A DNA stretch of 64,000 bases, from NCBI RefSeq assembly GCF_017875235.1, contig NZ_JAGGMI010000013.1, positions 1-64,000 of the forward strand, in the 5' to 3' direction. Under the pieces are notes generated by a model. The model did not search any database. It was given only the letters and a program-made list of their open reading frames with translations, and was not told where the DNA came from. Shown here in pieces: positions 9,019 through 18,718 of the stretch. The DNA is from Asticcacaulis solisilvae (GTDB taxonomy: Bacteria > Pseudomonadota > Alphaproteobacteria > Caulobacterales > Caulobacteraceae). Numbering within the stretch: position 1 is the stretch's first letter; the number at the start of each line of letters is the position of its first letter. Made by a program: the position numbers and the translations under genes.

Positions 9019-10197
9019 ATGCGTCCGTCCTATATCTTCACTTCCGAAAGTGTTTCCGAGGGCCATCCCGACAAGGTCGCCGATCGCATTTCGGATGTTG
9101 TGGTCGATGCTTTCCTGAGCCGGGATTCCGAGGCGCGCGTGGCCTGCGAAACGCTGGTCACCACCAATCGCATCGTTCTGGCGGGCGAAGTCCGCGCCGA
9201 TGATGACCAAATTAGCGACATTATTGGCGGACTTGAAGACAAGGTTCGTCGCGCCGTCAAGGAGATCGGCTACGCTCAGAAGGGCTTCCACTGGGCGACC
9301 GCCGACTATGCCTGCCACCTGCATGCGCAATCCGCCGACATCGCTATGGGCGTTGACGCCGGCAGCAACAAGGACGAAGGCGCCGGCGACCAGGGCATCA
9401 TGTTCGGCTATGCGACCGACGAAACGGCGGAGCTGACTCCGGCACCGCTGCAGTGGTCGCATAATATCCTGCACCGGCTGGCCGAAGCGCGTCATGACGG
9501 CGAGCATAACCTCGAACCTGACGCCAAGAGTCAAGTCACCGTCCAGTACGAAAACGGCGTACCCAGCCGAATCCTGAAGATCCTGGTCTCGCATCAGCAC
9601 AAGGACGGCCTGACTCCCAAGGATGTCGAGGCCATTGTCAAGCCTTACGCTCTCGAAGCCCTGCCGCAAGGCCTGGTAAGCGCGGATACCGAATGGCTTG
9701 TCAACCCGACCGGTAACTTCGTCATTGGCGGCCCAGACGGCGACGCCGGCCTGACCGGCCGCAAGATTATCGTCGATACATATGGCGGCGCCGCGCCGCA
9801 TGGCGGCGGCGCATTCTCAGGCAAGGACCCGACCAAGGTGGACCGTTCCGCGGCCTATGCTTTGCGCTACCTCGCAAAGAATGTCGTTGCGGCGGGACTT
9901 GCGAAGAAATGCACGTTGCAGGTCTCCTACGCCATCGGCGTGGCCCGCCCCCTGTCCTTCTATGTAGATACCCATGGCACTAGCCAGGTTGACGTCGAAA
10001 AGCTGGAGAAGGTCCTGCCGGAACTGATCGGCGGCCTGACACCCAGGTCCATTCGCCTGCATCTGGGCCTCAACCGCCCGATCTATGAGCGCACGGCAGC
10101 CTACGGGCACTTCGGTCGCACGCCAGACGCTGAAGGTGGCTTCTCGTGGGAAAATACCGATCTGGTCGCAACCCTGAAATCGGAATTCGGCGCATAG
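9019..10197 (+). CDS. metK: S-adenosylmethionine synthase
   Basis: MetK condenses methionine and ATP to S-adenosylmethionine, the methyl donor of the cell. I start it at the ATG at 9019, which has GAGGG in front and gives 392 residues beginning [19 protein letters not shown]; the open frame extends upstream through the palindrome. Family signatures visible are [11 protein letters not shown] (about residues 118-128), the glycine loop [16 protein letters not shown], and Y-A-I-G-V-A-R-P. The second signature continues into A-A-Y in the usual way. It is a single-gene unit between the efflux operon and an opposite-strand small membrane protein. Likely repressed through the upstream palindrome. Confidence 0.95.
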   Translation: MRPSYIFTSESVSEGHPDKVADRISDVVVDAFLSRDSEARVACETLVTTNRIVLAGEVRADDDQISDIIGGLEDKVRRAVKEIGYAQKGFHWATADYACHLHAQSADIAMGVDAGSNKDEGAGDQGIMFGYATDETAELTPAPLQWSHNILHRLAEARHDGEHNLEPDAKSQVTVQYENGVPSRILKILVSHQHKDGLTPKDVEAIVKPYALEALPQGLVSADTEWLVNPTGNFVIGGPDGDAGLTGRKIIVDTYGGAAPHGGGAFSGKDPTKVDRSAAYALRYLAKNVVAAGLAKKCTLQVSYAIGVARPLSFYVDTHGTSQVDVEKLEKVLPELIGGLTPRSIRLHLGLNRPIYERTAAYGHFGRTPDAEGGFSWENTDLVATLKSEFGA

Positions 10198-10213
10198 TCC
10201 TTCGCCGGACGAT

Positions 10214-10513
10214 TCAGGCGTAGCACGGACGACTGAAGGCGCAGTTGTTGCTGTCCAGAGCGGTGACGCCCGGGATCAGTGAAAAATATTGAGATAGGTT
10301 CATATGTGCCCAGAGGTCGGTCTTTCGGGCCGTGGGGCCGAGGCATTGTGTCATTCCTGGCAGTACGAACCGCCAGCGGTCGTCGTCGGGTTCGGGACGG
10401 CGGGCCACTTCAACCACGGCAAGGCCAATAGCCGCGGGGATGTATAGAACAATCCCGCACACCGCCAGCGCCGCGCTTTGAATACCCTGTCCAATCCGTT
10501 GTGCAATACGCAT
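10214..10513 (-). CDS. Small membrane protein, unknown
   Basis: A 99-residue frame starting with ATG preceded by GGAG at a good distance. It has one clear membrane segment near residues 13-37 (A-A-L-A-V-C-G-I-V-L-Y-I-P-A-A-I-G-L-A-V-V). The rest is polar, with several Cys residues near the end (N-N-C-A-F-S-R-P-C). I recognise no family. It is convergent with metK (17 bases apart) and divergent from the GPDPase-membrane-domain gene. The start signal and membrane segment argue for a real gene, but homology is untested. Confidence 0.5.
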   Translation of the reverse strand: MRIAQRIGQGIQSAALAVCGIVLYIPAAIGLAVVEVARRPEPDDDRWRFVLPGMTQCLGPTARKTDLWAHMNLSQYFSLIPGVTALDSNNCAFSRPCYA

Positions 10514-10668
10514 GATAGACTCCGTAAAGCCGTATCATGGCATGCCGTCATTATGGCTTCAGTCGGCATTTTGGTTAAGAAACCAAAGAAGCCGTAAAGG
10601 CGTGTCCTGACGCTGGACGAAGCGGCGAACTGTGTTACGCTTTGCCGGCAACATGAGGGGGGATAGCC

Positions 10669-11478
10669 ATGCCGGCCTTCGATATCGGAACCGTGTTCAG
10701 CCGCTTCATCAGGCTTGTTGGTGAGAATTTCGCCATCATTGCCGCGCTGGGGTTTATCGGCGTCATCCTGCCGTCGGTCGTCGTGGCCTACGGCGTGACC
10801 TCCATGCTGGGCGGCCTGATCGGCGCGGCCAACCCCGCCGACGCCTATCTCGGCATGTTCACAGGTACGAATATGGGGATCTCTTTCGGCAGCGGCCTGC
10901 TGCTGTTCGTCCTCAACCTGATCATCCTGTCGATGATCACCGAGGTGACCATATTGCGCGCCATCGGAAAGCCGGTGGACGTCGGCACGATATTCGGTCA
11001 CGCCCTGCGCAACATCCTGCCCCTGCTCGCCATCTCCATCCTGGTGGGCATCATGGTCGTCCTGGGATTCATTGCCCTCATCATCCCCGGTATCTTCCTG
11101 GGACTGGCGACGTGCGTGGCGGTCCCCGCCTATGTCGGTGAGCCCGCACGCGGTATAACCGGCAGCATCTCGCGAAGCTTCGAACTGACCAAGGGCCGTC
11201 GCTGGTGGCTGCTGCTGATCTTCATTGTCCTGGGCATCGGGGCCATGGTCATCGGCGGGACGATCAGCTCGATGGCCATGCCCTTCATGTTCACCCCAGG
11301 CACGACACCGGATGCCGCCAGCATGGGCACGGCCATGATGCCCTATATGCTGGTCAATGCCGCCGTTGACGGCGTGATTCGCGTCCTCGGTACGGTTCTT
11401 GTCGCCGCCATCTATGTCTGCCTGCGCGAAACCCGCGAGAGGCTGACGCCGGAAACGACCGCGGAAGTCTTTAACTAA
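10669..11478 (+). CDS. Multi-pass membrane protein, glycerophosphodiesterase-membrane-domain-like
   Basis: The 269-residue integral membrane protein has about six hydrophobic segments and resembles the membrane domain found in front of some glycerophosphodiester phosphodiesterases (GPDPase_memb), without any phosphodiesterase part. Typical features are the loop T-I-L-R-A-I-G-K-P-V, the helix breaker L-I-I-P-G-I-F-L, and the R-S-F-E-L-T-K-G-R-R-W-W cytoplasmic loop before a long helix. ATG is preceded by GAGGGGG. Its 3' end overlaps that of the RDD gene by 8 bases, tail to tail. Proteins of this kind often lie near MoxR/DUF58/RDD clusters, so a shared envelope role is plausible but unproven. 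Confidence 0.7.
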   Translation: MPAFDIGTVFSRFIRLVGENFAIIAALGFIGVILPSVVVAYGVTSMLGGLIGAANPADAYLGMFTGTNMGISFGSGLLLFVLNLIILSMITEVTILRAIGKPVDVGTIFGHALRNILPLLAISILVGIMVVLGFIALIIPGIFLGLATCVAVPAYVGEPARGITGSISRSFELTKGRRWWLLLIFIVLGIGAMVIGGTISSMAMPFMFTPGTTPDAASMGTAMMPYMLVNAAVDGVIRVLGTVLVAAIYVCLRETRERLTPETTAEVFN

Positions 11479-12394
11479 GCGCCGGATCGTGCTTATCCTT
11501 GCGGCGCCGGCCCAGCAGCATCCGGGCTTCGAGGTGGGCGCGCAGGGCACTGTAATAGGCGCGCAGGAAGTCTTCGTCGCGCGGAACATCGGCCGGATTC
11601 TTCGGTTCCTGCCAGCCGATGCGCGCCTTGATCTTGTCGGCGACGGCCTTCATTACGGGGACCTTGCGTTCCCGCAGCACCTGCTCAAGCACGCCCAGCT
11701 CCATCTCGCCATAGGCCAGTTGCGCCGCCGTGAAGGTCAGCCCGAGGCGACGGTCGCTGTCGAGATCGGCCAGGTCGTAGCTGAGCTTGGCACGCGGCAT
11801 GTGGACGACGCGCGTGCCGGCGAAATAGTCGCCCAACCGCGCGTGCTGGCGATTGAACAGCGGCAGCAACAATACGCCCAGCGCCCATATCAGCGCCAGC
11901 CAGCCCAGGGAATTCTGCGCGGCCATCCCAGCGCCCGCCAGGGTCAATGGCAGGTAAAGCTCAACCTCTCGCATGGCGTTGCGGGTAAATACCGCCGCCG
12001 GTGTCAGACGCCCGCCGTCGTGAGCGATGACCCTTAGCTTCATCAGGCGCTTGCCCGGCGTCGCCGCCTTGGGCCCCATTTCGAAGAACATGAAATAGCC
12101 CGAGCGCAGAAAGAACATGAGGGCGATGATGGCGATCTGGAAAATCGCCGATGCCGTCGTATCGCTGTTCATCTGGTCACCCGGCAGGATGACCCAGGCG
12201 ATGAAGATCACTATCGGGGCCAGGACTACGATGATGAGGTCGATGATCAGGGCGCCCAGGCGCTCACCGAAGCTGGCGTTGATGAACGGCAGGACGACGC
12301 CTTCGGGCGTGACGATTTCCGTCGCCGTGCGGCCGTATTCGCCATAGGGCGCATCGCTCATCAGGTCGCGCCGGGCCTTATGCGTCTCAGCCAT
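11471..12394 (-). CDS. RDD-family membrane protein
   Basis: A roughly 307-residue membrane protein with an RDD domain: F-G-E-R-L-G-A-L-I-I-D-L-I-I (the R..D signature), a second long helix, then G-P-K-A-A-T-P-G-K-R-L-M-K-L-R-V. A soluble tail of about 130 residues is rich in charged helices. I prefer the ATG at 12394, preceded by AGGAAGG and overlapping the SpoIIM-like stop by 8 bases; the ATG at 12361 is an alternative without a good ribosome site. It is the last gene of the operon that starts with DUF4129. RDD proteins have been linked to ion transport in some bacteria; the role here is unknown. Confidence 0.8.
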   Translation of the reverse strand: MAETHKARRDLMSDAPYGEYGRTATEIVTPEGVVLPFINASFGERLGALIIDLIIVVLAPIVIFIAWVILPGDQMNSDTTASAIFQIAIIALMFFLRSGYFMFFEMGPKAATPGKRLMKLRVIAHDGGRLTPAAVFTRNAMREVELYLPLTLAGAGMAAQNSLGWLALIWALGVLLLPLFNRQHARLGDYFAGTRVVHMPRAKLSYDLADLDSDRRLGLTFTAAQLAYGEMELGVLEQVLRERKVPVMKAVADKIKARIGWQEPKNPADVPRDEDFLRAYYSALRAHLEARMLLGRRRKDKHDPALS

Positions 12395-13442
12395 CGGTCT
12401 TGGCCTTCCTGCCCACCATAAGGAAGTAGGCCAGCCACAGGACCAGCATGACAGCGCCGACGGCAATGCGGACCAAGCTGTCGGTTATGGTCTGGCGGCC
12501 TATGCCTTCCAGGCAGCCCGCGACCGTCAGCATCAGGGCGACCCCGATCATGACCGTGCCCGTCAGGCGGCCGGCCTGGCTCAAGGACGCCATGCGCGTC
12601 GCCTCGCCCGGGAACATCAGCCGCCGGCCGATGTGGAAACCACAGGCGCCAGCTATGATGATAGCGAACAGCTCGGTCGTACCGTGGATGGTCAGCCAGG
12701 CGCCGAACTCGAACCCCAACCCCTTGCGCGCGAACAGCCACAGCATGGCGCCCAGGCTTATGCCGTTCTGGATCAGCAGCATCAGGGTCGGCAGGCCGAA
12801 TATTGCGCCAAGCGCAAAGCACATGATCGACACCTGGGTATTGTGCGTCATGAGAAAGACCGCAAAGGGCGACAGGGCCGTGTCCTTGGGTCCGCTGCCC
12901 AGCGTCTCGCGCAGCGACTGCGCCGAAGCCGACAGGTCGCGGCCATCGGCCTGAGACGCGGGCACAAAGACGTCGTACCAGCTCGAGTCGCCGGCGCACA
13001 GGAGCCAGCCGATCAGTATGCCCGCCATCAGCGCCGCGAAGGCCAGCCACAGCTCCGTCGTCAGCCTGCGCACGCTTTGCGGCCACGCCTTGCCGAAGAA
13101 GTCGGCCGGCACGTCCTTGAGGCGTGAATGCGGGCCGTAGATATAGACATAGGCCCTGGCGCTCAGCGATTGCAGGTAGACGACCATGTTGCGGTCGAGC
13201 GAGATCGCCATGGCCATGCTGAGCGACGACATGGCCTGGCGGTAAAGCACCGGAAGGTTCAGAAGCTCGTCGATCGAGAAGCCGCCAAGCCCCTGGCGTT
13301 CGGCGCGGTCGAGCGCTCCATTGAGCGCGCGCCAGTCACCCTCGCGCGCTTCGCGGAACTTCTGGCTCTTGAGCTGAAGCGCAGGCTTGGACTGTGGAGT
13401 CCTGGACGCTGGGCTTTGGGACGCTGGATCTGGATCGGCCAT
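12387..13442 (-). CDS. SpoIIM-like (DUF95) membrane protein
   Basis: The 351-residue protein has a charged N-terminal helical part (about 1-120: R-E-A-R-E-G-D-W-R-A-L-N-G-A-L-D) and then the stage-II-sporulation-protein-M-like membrane region. That region has several helices including F-L-M-T-H-N-T-Q-V-S-I and I-H-G-T-T-E-L-F-A-I-I-I-A-G-A-C-G, both characteristic of the family. Non-sporulating bacteria carry it next to MoxR, DUF58 and RDD genes, exactly as here. The start follows the DUF58 stop by 12 bases. A role in membrane or envelope stress handled by the MoxR chaperone is inferred from context. Confidence 0.85.
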   Translation of the reverse strand: MADPDPASQSPASRTPQSKPALQLKSQKFREAREGDWRALNGALDRAERQGLGGFSIDELLNLPVLYRQAMSSLSMAMAISLDRNMVVYLQSLSARAYVYIYGPHSRLKDVPADFFGKAWPQSVRRLTTELWLAFAALMAGILIGWLLCAGDSSWYDVFVPASQADGRDLSASAQSLRETLGSGPKDTALSPFAVFLMTHNTQVSIMCFALGAIFGLPTLMLLIQNGISLGAMLWLFARKGLGFEFGAWLTIHGTTELFAIIIAGACGFHIGRRLMFPGEATRMASLSQAGRLTGTVMIGVALMLTVAGCLEGIGRQTITDSLVRIAVGAVMLVLWLAYFLMVGRKAKTDG

Positions 13443-13454
13443 GGCCTCCCTCCC

Positions 13455-14771
13455 CTACAACCGGTCGGCGCGCTTCAGCGCCAGGTATTTGGTGACGATG
13501 GCGGTTGCCAGGCCTTCGGTCGGCGCCTCCAGGACCTCGACGCCCTGGCGCCGCAGCTGGGTCAGGACGCGGTCGCGCTGGAGCGACAGGCGCTTGGCGA
13601 ATACGGCGCGCGTCACGTCCTCTGGCTGGTCCGGCCGGCGCGCGATCAGACCGTCGACGACCTCGTCCTTGAAGGCGACGAACATGACGAGATGCTTCTT
13701 CGACAGGCGGTTCAGCGCCTCCAGCATCAGGTCGGCCGAGATTTCGTCGATGAAGTCAGTGAACAGGATGATCAGCGACCGTCTCGCCACCTTCGCATTG
13801 AGGTCGGCGAGCGCCAGCGTGTGGTTCGATTCATCCTCGCTGTCCTCAAGCGCCGACAACTGGCCTTTGAGAATTTCGAACGCCTTGGTGCCCGAAATCA
13901 TGGGGGCGGCGTGATAGGGCCGTGATGAGAAGGCAAAGGTGCGGATATTGTCGCCGATCCTGAGAGCACAGTAGCCCAGCAGCAGGCCGGCATAGATGGC
14001 GCGGTCGAGGCGTTTCAGGCCGTGCAGCGGCTCGCCCATCAGCCGGCCGGTGTCATAGACCAGGACGATATGGTGGTTGCGTTCGGCCTGGTATTCGCGG
14101 CTGTAGAGTTTCATGTGCCGGGCGGACGAGCGCCAGTCGATGCGGCGATGGTCCTGCGAGGCGTCGTATTCGCGCAGCGCGTGGTATTCGGAACCATTGT
14201 GCAACTGGTTCTGGATGCGGACACCATAGATGTTGTCCATCGAGAACAGATCCGAAGCATCCTGCTCAACGCCCTTGAGGTCCGGGGTGACGACGACATG
14301 TCCGTCGATCCGGACCGCCTTCTGGACGTCGACCAGGCCGAGATAGCCTTGCCAGCGCACCCACGCCTTGTCGATGTCTCCGCGTCCACGCGTCCGCGCG
14401 TCGAGATGCAGACGGCCGCTGAAGCCCTCCGCCGTCCTGTCGAGCGTCCGGTCGTAGGGCGATCCGGCCAGTATCGTGTTCAGCCCCAGCCGGACTTCCA
14501 GCCTGGCCGGTTGCCTGGCCTTGGCGAAGCGGACGGAAAAGGGCACGGTCACGGCGCGGCCAACGCCGACCGTCCGCGGCAGGCGCATGACGATCGCAAG
14601 CCCCTGCCCCACCGGCGCGAAGACGCCGTCCAGGACGGCCAGGACAAACACCGCCAGCAGCACGACCGGCACCCACGGCCAGGCGTGCGGCGCGAAGAGA
14701 CCCACCGCGATCGCGGCGGGCAGGCCGAGAGCGAGCAAAACCAGCAGGCGTGTCGTGGGCGAGATGGACAA
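13455..14771 (-). CDS. DUF58 protein, MoxR partner with a von Willebrand-like domain
   Basis: The 438-residue protein starts with two membrane helices (about 7-50), continues with a beta-rich stretch, then the DUF58 signature Y-D-A-S-Q-D-H-R-R-I-D-W-R-S-S-A-R near residue 195, followed by a vWA-like fold (V-L-V-Y-D-T-G-R-L-M). The metal-binding D-x-S-x-S of classical vWA domains is altered to D-T-G-R. DUF58 proteins are the usual partners of MoxR AAA ATPases. Spacing to MoxR is 10 bases upstream and to the SpoIIM-like gene 12 bases downstream, so all sit in one transcript. Confidence 0.88.
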   Translation of the reverse strand: MSISPTTRLLVLLALGLPAAIAVGLFAPHAWPWVPVVLLAVFVLAVLDGVFAPVGQGLAIVMRLPRTVGVGRAVTVPFSVRFAKARQPARLEVRLGLNTILAGSPYDRTLDRTAEGFSGRLHLDARTRGRGDIDKAWVRWQGYLGLVDVQKAVRIDGHVVVTPDLKGVEQDASDLFSMDNIYGVRIQNQLHNGSEYHALREYDASQDHRRIDWRSSARHMKLYSREYQAERNHHIVLVYDTGRLMGEPLHGLKRLDRAIYAGLLLGYCALRIGDNIRTFAFSSRPYHAAPMISGTKAFEILKGQLSALEDSEDESNHTLALADLNAKVARRSLIILFTDFIDEISADLMLEALNRLSKKHLVMFVAFKDEVVDGLIARRPDQPEDVTRAVFAKRLSLQRDRVLTQLRRQGVEVLEAPTEGLATAIVTKYLALKRADRL

Positions 14772-14781
14772 GGTCAGAGGC

Positions 14782-15738
14782 TCAGCGCGGGATCTCGATG
14801 GTCTCGAGCAGGGTCTGCAGGACGCCGTCGACGTTCAGGCCCTCGATTTCGGCCGAGGGCGACAGCAGCACGCGGTGGCGCATGCAGGGCTTGTAGAGCG
14901 TCTTGATGTCGTCGGGCAGCACATAGTCGCGGCCATCGAGTACGGCGTAGGCGCGCGCGGCGCGCGCCAGCAGGGCCCCGGCACGCGGCGATGCCCCTAC
15001 CGACAGCTGCGCCGTTTCGCGCGTCGCCCGGATGAGCGCGACGATATAGTCGAGATTGGCGTCGTTGAGCCGGATGGCCGCCACTGTATCGATGGCCTCG
15101 GTCAGGGCCGCCGGCGTCAGGACGGCCGTGATGCCGGCGGTCGCCGGATCGGGTGAGGCGGAAGCATTGCCGGAGGTTTCGATGATCCGGCGTTCCTCCT
15201 CCTGGCTGGGATAGCCCAGGATGTGCTTGAACAGGAAGCGGTCGAGCTGGGCTTCAGGCAGCGGATAGGTGCCCTGCTGCTCGATCGGGTTCTGGGTGGC
15301 GATGACGGTGAAGTGCGCGCCCAGGTCATGGCGCACACCGTCAAGCGTCACGTGGCGCTCCTGCATGGCTTCCAGCAGGGCGGCCTGGGTCTTGGGCGGC
15401 GTCCGGTTGATTTCGTCGGCCAGCAGGAGGTCGCAGAAGATCGGCCCCTTGCTCAATGAAAACGCCGACGTCTGGAAGTTGAACAGGTTCGAACCCAGCA
15501 CGTCACCCGGCAGCATGTCCGGTGTGAACTGGATCCGGCCGTAGCGCAACGACAGCGATTGGGCGAAGGTGCGCGCCAGCAGGGTCTTGGCCGTGCCCGG
15601 CGGGCCTTCCAGCAGCATGTGGCCGCCCGAGAACAGGGCGGTCAGCATGAGGTCGAGCGTGTCCTTCTGGCCGACGATGACCTTGCCGATTTCGTCGCGC
15701 AGGCGTTGGGCCAGGGTATGAATGTCACTTATGTGCAC
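14782..15738 (-). CDS. MoxR-family AAA+ ATPase
   Basis: An AAA+ ATPase of about 318 residues thought to act as a chaperone for its vWA/DUF58 partner. Walker A (G-P-P-G-T-A-K-T), Walker B (L-L-L-A-D-E-I-N-R) and the sensor stretch [14 protein letters not shown] are all present. I chose the GTG at 15738, which has GGAG seven bases upstream and overlaps the end of the DUF4350 gene by 14 bases; it gives the start M-H-I-S-D-I-H. The open frame extends 13 codons further, but without a ribosome site. Tight overlap suggests translational coupling with its upstream neighbour. Confidence 0.9.
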   Translation of the reverse strand: MHISDIHTLAQRLRDEIGKVIVGQKDTLDLMLTALFSGGHMLLEGPPGTAKTLLARTFAQSLSLRYGRIQFTPDMLPGDVLGSNLFNFQTSAFSLSKGPIFCDLLLADEINRTPPKTQAALLEAMQERHVTLDGVRHDLGAHFTVIATQNPIEQQGTYPLPEAQLDRFLFKHILGYPSQEEERRIIETSGNASASPDPATAGITAVLTPAALTEAIDTVAAIRLNDANLDYIVALIRATRETAQLSVGASPRAGALLARAARAYAVLDGRDYVLPDDIKTLYKPCMRHRVLLSPSAEIEGLNVDGVLQTLLETIEIPR

Positions 15739-17278
15739 GTTCGATCTCCGATCTTCCAATCTGTTCCTTCCAGGCATGCAGCCGTCGCGCGTAGTCGATC
15801 AGCTGATGCACGGTCAGAAGTTTGTCGGCGCCTGCCTTGAGGTCCGTATATGTATCCGAAGCACCGTAAAGCCGGCCGATGCGATCCGCCAGGTCGTCCG
15901 GCGCCTGCTGAAGGTTGCTTAAGCCATGCCCCCTCGCCTTCAGCACCTCGTCGCGCACCAGCTGGGCGTAGGCGGGCCCCAGCTTTGCTTCCTTGACGGC
16001 GATGGCCATGATACGCGCGGCATTGTCGGCCAGAACCTTTACCCCGCGTCCCAGCGCCGGGCCCTCCGCCACGGGCAAGGGCGGACCGAAGCGGCTGAAC
16101 GCCGCCCAGGTCAGGCCCAGGCCCAGCAGGATCAGGCTTAACGACAGACCCAGATAGGGCGGACGGCTGAGGGCATGCAGCAGGTCGCGGTCGACCGACA
16201 GATTGTTGAAGGTCAGGTTGAACACCACGGATGGGCGCGCTTTCGCCGGCGCCAGGGCCTGGATAATGCCGAGCGCGGCGATGACCTTTTTCGGGTCGGC
16301 CAGGATCTGGTTATTCAGCAGGTCGGGATCGCTGACCAGATAGACGGGGGCGATGGGTTGTGCGCGTCCCTGGGTGACCGAGACCTTTGATATCAGCGCC
16401 TCTCCGTTAGGTCCGACCAGGACCGGCGTCAGGTTGGGGCCCGTGATCGACTGAAGATCGGTGATCGTACCCACCGCGAGCGGTGTGCGAAACACCGTCT
16501 GTCCCGCCGCGCCCTGGACGGTAATCGGTCCCGCCAGGCGCGAATGGCGGATGGTGTAGACCGGGACGTCGTAGGTCAGCAGAGTCTGGCCGTCGTCATA
16601 GACCTCCTTGCCGGCCGGGGCCGTCGTCCGGACCCATTGCGCGTTCTCATCGTCTTCGTCGTAGTCCGCGTTCGGTGACGGACTGGAGGCAACGGGCGAC
16701 AGGACCATCAGCATCCGGCGGAGGACGTGTTCGGGATAGGGTTGCGGATCGCTGCCCCAGCGTGGCTTGCCGCGCGCCGGCCCCGATACCCACTTCGGCG
16801 CGACGACGATGACGACCTTGCCCAGCGGCTTATAGAGAATGTGGTCGGCACGGCGTTTTTCCGGGACATTCGCCTCCGTTGGCTGTTCCTCGGCCTGTGA
16901 GGAGGCGGACGCCGACGACGTCTCGGAGGAAGACGAGGACGATGCCGATCGCATTCGCCGTATTGCGCCCAAGCCATCATGATTAAGCGTGATGATCTCG
17001 ATATCGGCGTGCAGGGCCTGCGCCCCCTCCCCGCCGTCCTCGAAACGGTTGCTCGACACGGCATGGCCCTGGCGCAGCAACAATCGCTTCAGGCCCTGAT
17101 AGCCCTGCGCCGCCGTCGAGGTTGGCAGGGACGACGGCCCGCTTTCCGGATCCGCACCCACCGAGAACATGGCGACGGCCACCATGCCGAACATCGACAG
17201 GCACAGGATCAGGACCACGGCCGGCAGCCAGCGCCGCGCCTCGGGGACCGTCAGTTTCGGCAGGACAAAGCCGGGCAT
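15725..17278 (-). CDS. DUF4350-domain membrane protein
   Basis: The 517-residue protein has an N-terminal membrane helix (about 17-38), a large presumed periplasmic region with a Ser-rich acidic patch around 110-130, and a second helix pair near residue 380 ([20 protein letters not shown]). A cytoplasmic tail with [14 protein letters not shown] follows. The opening [17 protein letters not shown] matches the DUF4350 style of GATase-like domain. Its ATG overlaps the DUF4129 stop (TGATG). DUF4350 is a regular member of MoxR/DUF58/DUF4129 clusters; its molecular role is not known. Confidence 0.78.
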   Translation of the reverse strand: MPGFVLPKLTVPEARRWLPAVVLILCLSMFGMVAVAMFSVGADPESGPSSLPTSTAAQGYQGLKRLLLRQGHAVSSNRFEDGGEGAQALHADIEIITLNHDGLGAIRRMRSASSSSSSETSSASASSQAEEQPTEANVPEKRRADHILYKPLGKVVIVVAPKWVSGPARGKPRWGSDPQPYPEHVLRRMLMVLSPVASSPSPNADYDEDDENAQWVRTTAPAGKEVYDDGQTLLTYDVPVYTIRHSRLAGPITVQGAAGQTVFRTPLAVGTITDLQSITGPNLTPVLVGPNGEALISKVSVTQGRAQPIAPVYLVSDPDLLNNQILADPKKVIAALGIIQALAPAKARPSVVFNLTFNNLSVDRDLLHALSRPPYLGLSLSLILLGLGLTWAAFSRFGPPLPVAEGPALGRGVKVLADNAARIMAIAVKEAKLGPAYAQLVRDEVLKARGHGLSNLQQAPDDLADRIGRLYGASDTYTDLKAGADKLLTVHQLIDYARRLHAWKEQIGRSEIERAHK

Positions 17279-18045
17279 CAGGCAATTCCTTCCGCGGCGA
17301 CAAAGTCGACATAGGCCTGGCGGCAGGCGTCAAAGCCTGCCTGGCCTACGGAAAGACCAGCAAAATAACTCTTTTCCACCCACTCAACGATGCTGCGGAA
17401 GGCCGGTCGCGCCGCTTCGGGCAATAGCGGGTGGGTAAGAATGTCGCGTGACGAATAGTGCGGGCGCACCATGTCCGGCCGGAAGGCATTGATGTCGGCC
17501 ACCGAGCGCACCAGCAGCAGGTGGATGGCCTCGTCGTAGCGCCCCTCCCCCGCCAGGGCGTCGATATCGCTCAATATAGCCACCACGGCCGCTCGCGATG
17601 GCCGCCAGGCCGTGTCGGCACGCAGATGGTCACGGGCGATCAGCCGCTCGAACCGTGTGGTCAGGAACAGGCGCACGACCGGCGACAGCAGCAGCAGAAT
17701 GACGGCCAGGCCAAGCGCATATAAAAGATAGGGCAGGACCGGCGCGATCGGTGCAAACAGGTCGCTGGCGCCTTTGAAGAAGCTGCCAAACCCTTCCGCC
17801 AGCTTGCGCCAGAATTCGGCGACCGCTGGATCGGGCTTGGGCGTGTGGGCGAACGAGGTTTGGATATCCTTGTCGGCATTGATCGCCTGAATCAGCTTGC
17901 GCGCCTCTTCGACAGTCATGCCGGACTTCGGGGCGGACGCGAGGGCGTTGCCGGTCTGAGCCTGCACACTCGCTGCCTGAAGGCCGGAAGCTGACACGAT
18001 GACGGAATCCCCTTCAGGTCGTACACACCGGTCCCCTTCCGGCAT
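17278..18045 (-). CDS. DUF4129-domain protein, first gene of the MoxR operon
   Basis: Up to 255 residues, with one membrane segment near 104-125 (V-L-P-Y-L-L-Y-A-L-G-L-A-V-I-L-L-L-L) and a C-terminal DUF4129 part. The latter carries A-L-A-G-E-G-R-Y-D-E-A-I-H-L-L-L-V-R-S and the ending W-V-E-K-S-Y-F-A-G, typical of the family. The start is uncertain: ATG at 18045 has no ribosome site, whereas GTG at 17997 lies behind GAAGGGGA. It heads the six-gene operon, so the promoter must lie close to the iteron region on its right. The two features together place a core envelope operon directly beside the replication origin. Confidence 0.78.
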   Translation of the reverse strand: MPEGDRCVRPEGDSVIVSASGLQAASVQAQTGNALASAPKSGMTVEEARKLIQAINADKDIQTSFAHTPKPDPAVAEFWRKLAEGFGSFFKGASDLFAPIAPVLPYLLYALGLAVILLLLSPVVRLFLTTRFERLIARDHLRADTAWRPSRAAVVAILSDIDALAGEGRYDEAIHLLLVRSVADINAFRPDMVRPHYSSRDILTHPLLPEAARPAFRSIVEWVEKSYFAGLSVGQAGFDACRQAYVDFVAAEGIA

Positions 18046-18140
18046 GTTTGGCCAACTTAAGGGCCACTTATTAACAGCGTCAATAGCCGCCGCATTTATT
18101 GTGATTCCCTAAGGTCGCACACTCCGGCACTGTAATGCGC

Positions 18141-18174
18141 GCGGGCCCGGCCCTTCTTTAAGGCCAGGGCCCGC
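18141..18174. repeat. GC-rich inverted repeat beside the origin
   Basis: GCGGGCCC at 18141-18148 pairs with GGGCCCGC at 18167-18174; a further GGCC/GGCC pair lies inside, leaving a short loop. It sits between the DUF4129 gene and the AT-rich stretch. It could end transcription coming out of the replication module or simply flank the origin. Confidence 0.5.
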
Positions 18175-18189
18175 AGGCGCTCCGAAAGT

Positions 18190-18295
18190 AACAACACACC
18201 GCTTTTCGCTTAAGAGTCTTTTATAAGAATCCTTAAGTAAGTTAAGGCGGGTTAATTCGTCTTTTTTATTATCGTTTTCAATTGGTTGATGCGGC
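18190..18295. other. AT-rich stretch, candidate DNA unwinding element
   Basis: Compared with surrounding DNA this segment is strongly AT-rich, with runs such as TCTTTTATAAGAATCC, AAGTAAGTTAAG and CTTTTTTATTATCG. It lies immediately next to the tandem iterons and about 115 bases from a DnaA box, the usual arrangement of an iteron origin. Unwinding activity is inference. Confidence 0.55.
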
Positions 18296-18300
18296 GGGCA

Positions 18301-18384
18301 GTGTGCGATACCCCGTGTTTCAGTGGGTGTTCCCCCGCACCCGCGGCGGGTGTTCCCCCGATAGCGAAGTGGGCAATCCCCCGA
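18301..18384 (+). repeat. Tandem degenerate iterons with 22-23 bp period
   Basis: Four direct repeats of the type GGGTGTTCCCCCGA, with the final C-C-C-C-G ending at 18315, 18337, 18360 and 18383. The spacing is therefore 22, 23 and 23 bases, about two helical turns, as expected for initiator-binding iterons. Their right half (CCCCCGA) matches the better-conserved dispersed copies between 18458 and 18708. Confidence 0.8.
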
Positions 18385-18407
18385 GCATCACGGCGACGCA
18401 ATGGGAC

Positions 18408-18416
18408 TTATCCACA
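18408..18416 (+). promoter_or_regulatory. DnaA box
   Basis: TTATCCACA, a perfect match to the strong DnaA-binding consensus, lies between the tandem iterons and the dispersed iterons. A second similar block (TACCCACAG) follows at 18421. This supports DnaA participation at the origin. Confidence 0.8.
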
Positions 18417-18457
18417 ATTTTACCCACAGATGTACGTGCGATGTTCGCCTGGCCTTA

Positions 18458-18708
18458 GGTGTGTGATCCCCCGACGGTTACTCTCAAGCCCGTCTGAACA
18501 GCCCTTCGCGCGGCTTTTGGCTATTATCTGTCAGGCAGGCGCCCGGTAAGTCAGGTGTGCGATCCCCCGAAGACCGGGCCAAAAGGACATTTGATGGTCG
18601 CTTTGGCGAATCGGGTGTGTGATCCCCCGATGATTCGGGGTCGCTATCCCCCTCTCCTGCCTTGTTAATAAAGGGATCAGACCGCGAACGAGGTGTGCGA
18701 TCCCCCGA
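18458..18708 (+). repeat. Dispersed iterons downstream of repA
   Basis: Four near-identical 17-base repeats, GGTGTGYGATCCCCCGA, at 18458-18474, 18554-18570, 18614-18630 and 18692-18708, all in one orientation, plus a degenerate copy at 18637-18652. They fill the gap right after the repA stop. With the tandem block to their left they make eight to nine copies. This is the typical signature of an initiator-controlled origin or of copy-number-control (handcuffing) sites. Confidence 0.85.
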
Positions 18709-18718
18709 TAGATCACGC

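Noticed and set aside
18301-18708. CRISPR array made of the iteron repeats
   Set aside because: The repeats are 17 bases with irregular spacing (60-96 bases) or overlapping 23-base period, and no cas genes are present.
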